A stretch of DNA of 64,000 bases from Pegea sp. RAD2-039 (lineage: Eukaryota > Chordata > Thaliacea > Salpida > Salpidae), in NCBI GenBank assembly GCA_034620365.1, contig JAQGEQ010000175.1:1116001-1180000 (forward strand), given 5' to 3'. Position numbers and translations under genes: made by a program. This document shows, one piece after another, positions 43,119-52,419 of the stretch; positions within the stretch are counted from its first letter, which is position 1, and every line of letters starts with the position of its first letter. The notes below the pieces were generated by a model. The model was not told the DNA's origin. It saw nothing but the letters and a program-made list of their open reading frames with translations, and ran no database searches.

Positions 43119-44407
43119 TTAAGGAAAAAGATGTTCTTTCAAAGTATTGAGAGACAAAACGTCTGAAGCATTGTAAATAGGAAAAGGAAGTAAGCTGAAA
43201 AAATAAATGTCAAAACAGTAACAAGTTGCTTTTCTTAATCAGTACAAACCTTCTAAGACAGAAGATAAAAAATGTTGTAGCGTAAGCAACGGCTACTTCA
43301 CTGGAAGAGACGGCTTTTGCCACAAGCATGAAAGATATAATTAAAAATGGAACTGCAAGTAAGCATCAACCGTTAATAAACTTTTGTTCAACTTTCATAA
43401 AGATTAAAAACTACAATACCCGTTGTTAAAATGAAAAGAAAAATTAGAAAACAAGTGGCTTTATTAATCATAAAATCTTCCAATTCATTTTCCATTTCAT
43501 CATCAGATTCATCAAATGTTGGAGGATGTTTGTGGAAAGTTAACTTTGATTTTGAAATGAAGACTGAAATCACAATAAGTGACACTGTCTACAAAACAAA
43601 TTAAACTTGAAATTGATAAAAAATAAACGCAAAACTTCTTATATGAAGCAAACTTCTATATTCAAACGTCACAGTTATTGTTTCAGCTTACCATAATCAA
43701 GTATGGAACGATTAGTAGAATCAAAAGAATTACACTTGTTAGATTCCAAGTCGAATTGGATTCTATCCAGTTAGTGAAAATATCTTTTTGGTAGGTAAAA
43801 GTAAAACTAGATTGTTCCCAAACTGCACAACAAATATACAAGATACATGATAACCAAACCTACGACTTGATCTCTAAAGTTTGTCACCTGGAATTGTAGA
43901 AACCGCAATAGCAGTACAAATTGTAACGGAAGTTAATAATCCAATATTTGGAACATATCTTACTTCACTTGAAGACTTTTTCAAACAGATTAAACCGAGC
44001 AAGACAAAGATATAAAGATTGATGACAAATAAGGCCATAAACACAAATCCTTGAAACAAGGTGTAGGAGCTTTGTATAAGATGAAACTGTGATACAGCAA
44101 ATTCAAAGTCTGGATGTTGCATTGACCACGCCAAGTTTGGAATAACATTAACGAATAGATACACACCTGAAAATAAATCAATTTTGAAATTAATAAAAGA
44201 TACAGATGACTTATAAACATAAAATAATCAGTTTATTCACCATTGGCTAAATCTACAAGTGCAATAGCAATTCTTAAGACTTTAAAGTCAAATTGATGTT
44301 TATTATCATCAAAGTAAGCTGTTGAAATTATCATCAGATTTGAAATCACAATCAATGAAGCAAGTATGATGAATAAAGTCAGCATAACCTTTGTATTGAC
44401 GATGACT
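43119..44407 (-). CDS. Divergent seven-transmembrane receptor (GPCR-like), six exons, N-terminal exon possibly missing
   Basis: Exons in gene order 44241-44407, 43888-44166, 43692-43822, 43420-43588, 43250-43352 and 43119-43194 join in phase to about 308 residues with a stop. Hydropathy by eye gives seven membrane segments in rhodopsin-like order. TM1 is MLTLFIILASLIVISNLMII, where SNLMII resembles the GN-x-L-V/I motif. TM2 contains IALVDLANGVYLFV, resembling the LAVADLL motif. TM3 is GFVFMALFVINLYIFVLLGL. TM4 is GLLTSVTICTAIAVSTIPG. TM5 is SVILLILLIVPYLIM, continuing into SLIVISVFIS. An acidic third loop (DESDDEMENELEDF) is followed by TM6 and TM7, ending LLPFPIYNASDVL. The DRY motif is absent (INLYIF at that position) and NPxxY is altered to FPIYN. 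The first exon shown starts behind an acceptor, so an upstream exon may supply the start; an internal Met opens TM1. The ligand is unknown. Confidence 0.6.
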
Positions 44408-44409
44408 CT

Positions 44410-45825
44410 GCATTACAAACTGATCAATATTTGTTTAAGTTTGTTTTACAGGAATCCATTCTATATATTATTATATCAATATTAAATAAACTTTAGTGCT
44501 AGATAATTTATACAAAATTAAAACAACAACGGTTTAAAAGACAGTTTTAATTGCAATAGAGCATTTAAATAAAAATGTAAACAGAAAAGGTTTAACTAGA
44601 AACACTATAAATATATTTTATCATGTATAGATGAGGTTATCTAACAGCTATAAGTTTGATAACTAAATAATATATCTACAAAAACATTTTCTTTTTAAGC
44701 TTTATTAAAGCACATCAGCTGTTTTTTTGGTGTTTCCGAAAAAAGAAATAGTTGTTTTTCAAACAGAATTATTTATTTAATGATTTAAATTTTAATAACG
44801 AATCTATAGGTATAGTTTTGTTTCTTTCATTTTCAGCTAAGAAAATATTTCTAAAGATTAAAAAAATTCATTGAATTAAGTTTCTTAAAAGAAAATAATC
44901 ATAATTCTAAATAATGGCAGATAATAGTTTAAAATTTTTATTTAATTAATCAAAATAATATAGTATAGCCAAAGTTATAGTTTTTGTTAGAAAATATATT
45001 TAAACTTATGTGTCACTCTGAGCCAAGTGTTTTTTAAATAACCTGCTTTAATATAGGTAGAATAAAGTTTTGTTTACATAATCTGATAAAAGTTGACCTT
45101 ATTTGATATAAGTATTTTTTCTCCTACCTTAAGAGAAACTATTAATGATATGAAACTTAAAATCAGGAAAAGACAAGCATGCTTAAGTCATCTTCCTTGA
45201 AAAAGTGTTTCAAGAATTTTGTTAAAGAAGAACACTAACTAAGCAAACAACATTACACAATATTAAGAGAGGTTTACAGTAACTGTTAAGGAAGTTTTGC
45301 TTTAATTAGTTAAAAGCAAGTGACATATTAACACTTTTACTGTTATGTGAATGAACTATCATCAGGAAAAGTTACCTCAACCTTTTAGATCACGTATCAG
45401 AAAATGATTTTATTTACTGAAAAGTTTACGGATAGAATATTTAATTAACTACCTTAACTCATAATTAGATAATTGTATATCAACTTGATTCGAAAGTTAT
45501 GCTAATTCCAAATTGATTCAATCTCTTATTATACTTTCAAAGAAACAAACATTGGAAAACAACATCGATATTTATGAAAGCAAAACAAGATGCTCTATTT
45601 TATTTAATTGTAATTTTTAAACCATGCAATACTATCAATAACAATTTAGCATTTTACTTTAATATACATAAATTAGAAATTAATCAAAAATTTGTTATAA
45701 TAACTACTGTTTATATTGAATAGATAGACAAACAAACATAAAGTTAAGAATAAACTGTAAATTAATAATTTTAATTAACATTATACTGTATAACATTTTT
45801 TCTCATTCTATATTTGGAATTATTG
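44410..45825. other. A/T-rich spacer
   Basis: No exon could be supported. It may hold the first exon and promoter of the receptor gene, and the 3' UTR of the repeat-protein gene. Confidence 0.35.
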
Positions 45826-45829
45826 TAAT

Positions 45830-48518
45830 TCAAATATACCTGTTCTTTTTAAGTTCTTGAGTGTAAGAATAACTTGACTTGCTCTTGATAACATTTGACT
45901 CTTTGACAGTTAAACTTTTTATGCTTCCAAAAATACTTGAATGCTTCCTAATCACAGCAGGTCGATTGGTAATGTAGCCTTGCTTGTTTCTTAGAAATCC
46001 TGATTGAACTTTAGGCGAGCTTTGTTTGTTTCCACTGGTATTGAGTTGGTTTATACTGATACTTGATTGGTTGCCACTAATGCTTGGTTGGTATCTACCA
46101 GCATTTGGCTGGTTTCTAAGGGTACTTGATTGCCTTACACTGGTGCTTAGTTGGTTTCCACTGGTGGTTGGCTGGTTTTGATTGACATTTGGTTGGCTTT
46201 CATTGGTGTTTGGTTGGTTTTGATTGGTGTATGGTTGGCTTACACTGGTGTTTGGTTGGTTTCCACTGGTGTTTGGTTGGCTTCCACTGGTGTTGAGTTG
46301 GATTTCACTGGTGTTTGGTCGGATTTCACTGGTGTTTGGTTGGTTTTGATTGGTGTTTGGTTGGATTTCACTGGTGTTTGGTTGGATTTGATTGGTGTTT
46401 GGTTGGCTTTCACTGGTGTTTGATTGGATTTCACTGGTGTTTGGTTGGTTTTGATTGGTGTTTGGTTGGTTTGGTGTTTGGTTGGATTTCACTGGTGTTT
46501 GGTTGGATTTCACTGGTGTTTGGTTGGATTGGTGTTTGGTTGGTTTCCACTGGTGTTTGGTTGGATTTCACTGGTGTTTGGTTGGATTTTGATTGGTGTT
46601 TGGGTTGGTTTCACACACTGGTGTTTGGTTGGCTTACACTGGTGTTTGGTGCACTGGTGTTTAGTTGGATTTGTTTGGTTGGTTTCCACTGGTGTTTGGT
46701 TGGCTTACATTGGTGCTTGGTTGGATTTCACTGGTGTTTGGTTGGCTTACACTGGTGTTTGGTTGGCTTACATTGGTGTTTGGTTGGATTTCACTGGTGT
46801 TTGATTGGATTCCACTGGTGTTTGGTTGGATTCCACTAGTGTTTGGTTGGATTTCACTGGTGCTTGGTCGGATTTCACTGGTGTTTGATTGGATTCCACT
46901 GGTGTTTGGTTGGATTTCACTGGTGTTTGGTTGGTTTTGATTGGTGTTTGGTTGGTTTCCACTGGTGTTTGGTTGGCTTACATTGGTGCTTGGTTGGATT
47001 TCACTGGTGTTTGGTTGGCTTACACTGGTGTTTAGTTGGCTTACATTGGTGTTTGGTTGGATTTCACTGGTGTTTGATTGGATTCCACTGGTGTTTGGTT
47101 GGATTCACTGGTGTTTGGTTGGATTCCACTGGTTTGGTTGGATTTCACTGGTGTTTGATTGGATTCCACTGGTGTTTGGTTGGATTCCACTGGTGTATGG
47201 TTGGATTTCACTGGTGTTTGGTCGGTTTCCACTGGTACTTGGCTGGTTTCCACTGGTGTTTGGTCGGTTTCCACTGGTACTTGCTTGTTTCTTACTACTA
47301 CTTGGCTGGATTCTAGTAGTGCTAAGATAGTTTCTATTGGTATTTAGTTGGTACTTACTACCACCTAGTTGGTTTTTACTGCCACTAGTATTTAATTTGC
47401 TTCCAGCAGAGCTTGGTTGGTTAGTTCTTAGAGCTTCTTTGTGTATGTTTTTTCTTTGAGAAATTATTTAAGAGTTAAAAATACTTTATTTAAAAAAATT
47501 TCTAACAAAACTGAATTAATTTAGTCTATAAAATTCGATTATTTAATTTTAAACAATTGATTGTGATTTTTTATTTAATAACATCTGCTTTAATTATGTA
47601 GCAGCAGTTGTACTAAAAATTGTTTTTGAAAAACTCTTAGTCTAAAGAGTCAACTGTCAATGAAGTTACTTACTGATAAGCTCTCCAATTTGGTTGGTGA
47701 TGCAAAAAATGCTTTTGATAAAGAAAGTGGAGTAGTCTGTCAAAGAACAACAAACAATTTTTCTTAGTTGTATCTTAAAAAGTTCAAAGTTACAAAACTA
47801 ATTGTTAACTATAAAATGAATTTATCATAAACCTGCAAACTATGAATACAGTTAGTTATTTTATATTTGTAGGTTAAATTTTATGTTATGTACAACTATG
47901 CAACACTAGACAGAACAAGGTTGCTTTTGATAGTTTACAAGAAGAAATTCAGTTATTAAGTTAAACAAATATTAAAATTAATTTAAGCAGCTACACCAAT
48001 GTATTTTGTAAATTAACTTACCCTCTTGGTTCTGGGTAAAACCTTCTAATGAATCCATAGTCTCTGTAAGGAAATAAATTATGATAACCGAATAGTTTAT
48101 AGACTTTCTTTTATTAACTAGTTGTTTTTGTCAACTTAATTAACAACATAAGAATACTATCTTTTAAATTATGTTGCTTTTAAAACCTTTTAAGAGTGTC
48201 AGGGTGGTTGAAGTCATAGTACTTGTGTACAGAAACATCATCTATGATCTTGCTATGTATCCTATTTTGTTTACTGTGAAAATAATTTGCTGATAAAAGA
48301 TATAAAGTTATGCAAATTATAGAAAATTTAATTTTATGAAATTATAAAAACTGTTAAATTACCAAATAATGTATTTAGTAAGTTAAATTATGTTATAACA
48401 AATTTGATTTTAAATTATTTCTAAATAAGAACACTCACGACTTAGCTCTTCTAGATAAATGACTTAAATTTGTCGGTGTTATAAAGGCAATAGCAAGCAA
48501 CAAAAGTCTTACTAACAT
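45830..48518 (-). CDS. Predicted secreted protein with long sequon-bearing heptad array; frame broken in the assembled array
   Basis: Small exons join in phase: 48439-48518, 48187-48273, 48022-48063, 47674-47736, then a large exon from 47453 to the stop at 45830. The first exon is a clear signal peptide (MLVRLLLLAIAFITPTNLS). Exons 2-4 give RIHSKIIDDVSVHKYYDF, RDYGFIRRFYPEPRG and LLHFLYQKHFLHHQPNWRAY. The large exon encodes heptads of the type NTSGNQP/NTSEIQP, most carrying an N-T-S glycosylation sequon, then a Ser/Lys/Asn-rich C-terminus ending QELKKNRYI. In the assembled sequence indels at 47134 and 47105 bring a stop near 47104; further indels lie between 46680 and 46470. The deviations sum to exactly one unit (minus 21 nt), so the C-terminus is back in frame. 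Either the array is mis-assembled or this allele is truncated. The terminal AACAG|GTATAT could also be a splice donor. I do not recognise the family. Confidence 0.55.
46151..47400. repeat. 21-bp tandem repeat array (roughly 59 units)
   Basis: The consensus on the plus strand is TTTGGTTGG followed by ATTTCACTGGTG, with variants TTTCCACTGGTG, CTTACACTGGTG and TTTTGATTGGTG at the variable half. Irregular units occur at 46466, 46525, 46590-46615, 46645-46675, 47105 and 47134. The unit is free of stops in two minus-strand frames and all three plus-strand frames, which explains the overlapping open frames here. Edges are more diverged than the centre, the usual pattern for an array expanding internally. 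Confidence 0.95.
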
Positions 48519-48916
48519 TTTTACTTCTAAAAACTAAAAAAACATCATTAATTTGTTGTAGATTATGTAATATTTCAATTTCGTTTTATCATTTGATATG
48601 AATACTAACACTTTTTTTAAAAATCACTAATTATAAAGATTCTAGAACAAATCATATATTATTATTTCTTGGAAACCTTTCAATTAACTCTCTCCACATA
48701 AAAATTATTGATTAAATTGATTTAAAAGTATATTTTGATATTTAGTTCAGATTATTATGGATTGATAGAAAGATCTGCACTATTGGCTGGATGTTTTCTA
48801 GTCAACAGACTGAAAGTAGGAACTGACTGTAAGCTATTTGTATATTTATCACAAGTCCAAGAACATTCTAATACAATTGAAGACTTGTGCTCGATTATCT
48901 ACAGTCATTTATAAAC

Positions 48917-49002
48917 TTAACATTCATCAGTAAACAGCTGTAAGTATAAAATATCTGATATCATAAATCTTATACTTACAGTTGTTTACTGATCAGTGTT
49001 AG
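48917..49002. ncRNA. Candidate pre-miRNA-like hairpin
   Basis: The 33-nt arm 48917-48949 pairs with 48970-49002 around a 20-nt loop. By eye 32 of 33 positions pair, with three G-U pairs (when read on the plus strand) and one C/C mismatch. The inner 22 positions (48928-48949 against 48970-48991) are fully paired. Arm and loop length fit an animal miRNA precursor. It lies about 400 nt upstream of the repeat-protein start codon, so it could alternatively be a small palindromic transposon. Inverted repeats are symmetric, so the transcribed strand cannot be decided. I do not recognise a known miRNA seed. Confidence 0.4.
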
Positions 49003-49009
49003 TACACTT

Positions 49010-50190
49010 AAGACTAAATATCTCAGATAGAATTTTATGCCCTGACGAACTTCTTGATATGTTAATAAAAGTCTTAAATAAACACTAGAGCTTTACTGCA
49101 ACTAAACTATGGTATACACTTTAGCCATCTTAATAAAAATTGAATTATCGTGACTGACAGACAATTTTCGCTTATACTTAGCAGTAGTCACCCGGAAGAT
49201 AGAAAAAGGAAGTTTTTAGGAGATGAAACTATTTATTATTTTATCATTAAACCTTTCTCTAAACTCACTTTTTGTAATAATTGTTTACTTATAATATCTG
49301 TTTTGATAAAGATATATTAAAAGATTTAGTTTAGTTGTTAAACTGATTAAGTTAATAATCATTTATATCTCTTTTACCTATCAATGTATCCTTACTTCAA
49401 AATCCTGCAAGATATAGAAAGTCCTCACTATCTTTAAACGCTAAGAATAAATACTGTTTATCTTGAGTTGTGTTTTGGATTAAGATTCGATTTTGAAACA
49501 AATATTTGAAGGCTCTAAATCGACTGAAGTATTTAATCTTATTTCAAACTGTTGGTTTTAAAAGCGATTTGAACCAGCTTTCCTGGAAAGACAATTTAGA
49601 AAACAGAAATAATATCATAGATGAAGACACTCTACGTTAACAGCTCTAAAAAGTTCAATTTAGAATTATTCTAAATCGGTTTGTGACTTTTACGTAAAAA
49701 TTATAAATTTATTCAATGCCACAACATTTGATTTATTGCATAAAAGGAAAAAAAGTTTCTAAAAAACGATGAGCACCAAAAAATCGACGAGCACGATACG
49801 GTTTGATATGAAATGAAAAGTTCAGAGATTTCAAGGCAGCTTTTAGGATAAAAAATCAGCTAAAAATAAGATTAAATATGGTTGATTTAAACTAACAATA
49901 AAGTTTGTTACTAATCAAATCATGGTATTCATCTTTAGAAAAAAATAGCAAAAGATAATCAGAACAACAAATATTAGTACTAAGAACAAAAATGATCAGT
50001 TGGCAGCCATTAAAAAATACAAACACATCAGTATTGCGTTGTGTCCAACTTTTAAAGATAAAAAAATTAGCTTTTAGTTCTTTGAAGTCAAGAAAGAACT
50101 TCCCATTTATAGACTAAAAAGTTGTTCAAATATAAATTGTGACACAATTTATCTAAGAAAAAAAGATTAGCATAATTGACAACTATTATT
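49010..50190. other. A/T-rich spacer
   Basis: Nothing recognisable apart from the hairpin on its left edge and the SINE on its right edge. Confidence 0.4.
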
Positions 50191-50195
50191 ATTAT

Positions 50196-50369
50196 TGACG
50201 TTCTGCTTAGTGGCGAAGCGGTTACTACACCTACCTTCTAGCTAGGAAGTACCGGGTTCGACCTCAGGTGGAGATATATTTATAAAACTCCTGAGAAAAA
50301 CCATAAAAAACTCGTGAGAATCTCTCTTTAGGCACCCTCCTTCGCATTTATATATATAAATAAATAAAA
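50196..50369 (+). mobile_element. tRNA-derived SINE with LINE-type 3' tail
   Basis: The head carries RNA polymerase III promoter boxes in tRNA spacing: an A box within TTAGTGGCGAAGCGG (50207-50221) and a B box GGTTCGACC (50255-50263). The tail (about 50310-50369) has GAGAATCTCTCTT, AGGCACCCTCCTT, GCATTTAT and AAATAAATAAA. It matches the end of the LINE at 16990-18105, the arrangement expected for a SINE mobilised by that LINE's reverse transcriptase. Clear target-site duplications were not found. The tail abuts the stop codon of the neighbouring minus-strand gene. Confidence 0.8.
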
Positions 50370-51851
50370 CTACAAGTCAGTCATATCACATAACCAGCAA
50401 ACACAGGATTGTTCACAATATACTGACTTGGTGTCTTTCTCATGAAGTTGTGAAACTAAACAACTGCTGATATGAGAATGGCATCCTGCAAGCGGTTTAT
50501 AGACTTTGAAATCGCAGCGTTTAACAAGAATAACACTTCCTGATCCATCTAAACGGATGATAAAAACTGATGGACTTTCAAAGTCCACTACAATCCCAGT
50601 TTTACTCCAATCTACTTCACCTGTTATTAACAGCCGCTTCAGAATGATATGATGACCAATTTTAGGTTTAATCCTCTCATTTTCATCCCCATCAATAATC
50701 TTGATCCACTTCGGACTAGTATTGCGTTCAAGACTCTTATTACGCTTCAACCAGCTTGGATGTAAGCTTGTGTTCTCCAAACTCCTAACTGACCCACCAA
50801 ACAAGCAACTAGCAGGTGAAAGTTCATTTTCAGATGAGTAATCATTCACATATTGCAACAGCAAGCTCTTCTCAACTTCTTCATTGACACTTTCATCATC
50901 TTGAACGCTTTTTTTCAAAAGATCTTCCATTTTTGGGATCAAATCTTTCACATCACTTTGATTGAAATAATAGGGATCATTATGATCTTGATGATTGATG
51001 CCCCAGTTAAGAAGAAAGAGTTTAAAAGAAGGTTGATGGAGCTCAAACCTATGAGGAGTTGTAATCTCTTCACAGACTCCATACTGAAGAAAGAAGAACT
51101 TGAGCTTGCTAATCAATCCATGCACTCCCCCATGCATCAACTTGAATGTGACCCACTTACTGAGACGATCAATAATCATAATTTTGTTGCAGTTGCCAAT
51201 TCGAACTATATCAAGATAAAGACACTGAAATGGCTTTAAGGGGGGGATGAAGCTGACGAAAGACTTCTTCCAAGCAATTGATCTTCTACAATTGCTAGAG
51301 AGAGCTTGCTTGATGTCAGTTATTAAAGTTGGCCAAAAAATGTTGTTGAAAAGAACCATAAAAGCTGATCGACTGGAAGCATTTAATAGTTGGTAGATAA
51401 CTTCTTGCCTTAGATTAAATGGAACCAATATCCGATCATCGATGTAAATTAAAGGAGAAATTACCCGGATTCTTTCTTTGATGGTATAATAGATTTGCAA
51501 ATCAGGTGGTGTTAACTCAAGTGAATCTGGAAAACCTTTCTCAACAAGAGTAATTAAGGCAAGGCAACTCATATCTATCATATTTGAGTTTGAAATTGAG
51601 GTCTTCAGATCTTCTTTGTATGTTTGCATATAACTTTCATCCTTTATTTGACTGTTACACTCTTTTGAAATATTATTTCCATCTTTACAATTGTCCCTCT
51701 TACCATAGAAGCAGGTACAAAAATCCTTAGTGTCCCTAGAACTTGGTAATGATTCACTTCTTTTATCTTCTTTGTCAATTAGATTTGTTCTTGTACTATG
51801 CGGTGAGCTAGAAGATTTGCTTAACTCAGAAAGAATTGATCTGCTTGTCAT
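50370..51851 (-). CDS. Integrase-derived protein (Ty3/gypsy origin), catalytically degenerate, 493 aa
   Basis: An uninterrupted 493-codon ORF from ATG to TAG. Residues 1-95 are Ser-rich, with a short Cys cluster. From about 130 the order of a gypsy integrase is clear: RILVPFNLRQEV (start of the zinc-binding domain), IFWPTLITDIKQAL, PFQCLYLDIVRI (first catalytic Asp, D214), IMIIDRLSKWV, LQYGVCEEI, LLNWGINHQDHNDPYYFNQ, and a C-terminal domain around WSKTGIVVDFESPSVFIIRL. The second catalytic Asp is missing (TTPH at 264-267 where the family has DNG), the catalytic Glu position is Asp (D303), and the HHCC zinc ligands are mostly lost. No RT, RNase H or protease accompanies it and no LTRs are seen. 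An ORF this long that has lost activity without stops suggests a host gene of the GIN1 kind; a recently inactivated element is the alternative. Confidence 0.7.
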   Translation of the reverse strand: MTSRSILSELSKSSSSPHSTRTNLIDKEDKRSESLPSSRDTKDFCTCFYGKRDNCKDGNNISKECNSQIKDESYMQTYKEDLKTSISNSNMIDMSCLALITLVEKGFPDSLELTPPDLQIYYTIKERIRVISPLIYIDDRILVPFNLRQEVIYQLLNASSRSAFMVLFNNIFWPTLITDIKQALSSNCRRSIAWKKSFVSFIPPLKPFQCLYLDIVRIGNCNKIMIIDRLSKWVTFKLMHGGVHGLISKLKFFFLQYGVCEEITTPHRFELHQPSFKLFLLNWGINHQDHNDPYYFNQSDVKDLIPKMEDLLKKSVQDDESVNEEVEKSLLLQYVNDYSSENELSPASCLFGGSVRSLENTSLHPSWLKRNKSLERNTSPKWIKIIDGDENERIKPKIGHHIILKRLLITGEVDWSKTGIVVDFESPSVFIIRLDGSGSVILVKRCDFKVYKPLAGCHSHISSCLVSQLHEKDTKSVYCEQSCVCWLCDMTDL

Positions 51852-52369
51852 TACAACGTAATTTTGTAAAAATTAAAACTTTTCAATACCCCAATAAACT
51901 TTCTTCAAAACTTCTGGACTTCAAAAACGTCTTTGTAAACAGGCTAACTTGTAAACAGTTTCAATTATTTAATATTTAAAAGTGATCAACAAAATGTAAA
52001 AACTTAATATTTTCCACTATAAAATAGAAAAAAAACTTTAAATAAACTTTAATTAACAATTAAATCACATAAAATTAAACTGACAAGTAAGTTAACAATA
52101 AAATAGTAAACAAGCAACTATTAGTAAATTCTTCAACTTTCTTGAGCCTCAAGAATAAATGAGTTGCTGCTAGCAAGCTGATATTCTAAATTTAGAAGAA
52201 AAAAAACCTTTTGATAGAACTGATTTAAAACTGATAAGAATTTGTTTCAAAAAATGTTAAGTTTTCAAATGTAATGCTATCCTTAGGATTATAAAGTGTG
52301 TCTTTTTTCTCTATTGTAAATTATAGTTTGATTATTTAATAAAAATAAACTATTCATAACTATTTAATT

Positions 52370-52406
52370 TATTTTTATTTATTTATTTCAATAAATGCGG
52401 AAGAGG
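52370..52406 (-). mobile_element. Isolated LINE/SINE-type 3' tail
   Basis: Read on the minus strand, CATCCTCTTCCGCATTTATT followed by GAAATAAATAAATAAA aligns with the end of the LINE (CACCCTCCTTAGCATTTATT, GAGATAAATAAATAA). No tRNA-like head or RT sequence precedes it recognisably, so it is probably a heavily truncated or decayed insertion. Confidence 0.5.
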
Positions 52407-52419
52407 ATGATTAATTGTC

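Noticed and set aside
46151-47347. Several long plus-strand open frames rich in GFHWCLV or FGWISLV repeats
   Set aside because: They are antisense shadows of the 21-bp array, which is stop-free in all three plus frames; the minus-strand gene has splice continuity and a signal peptide.
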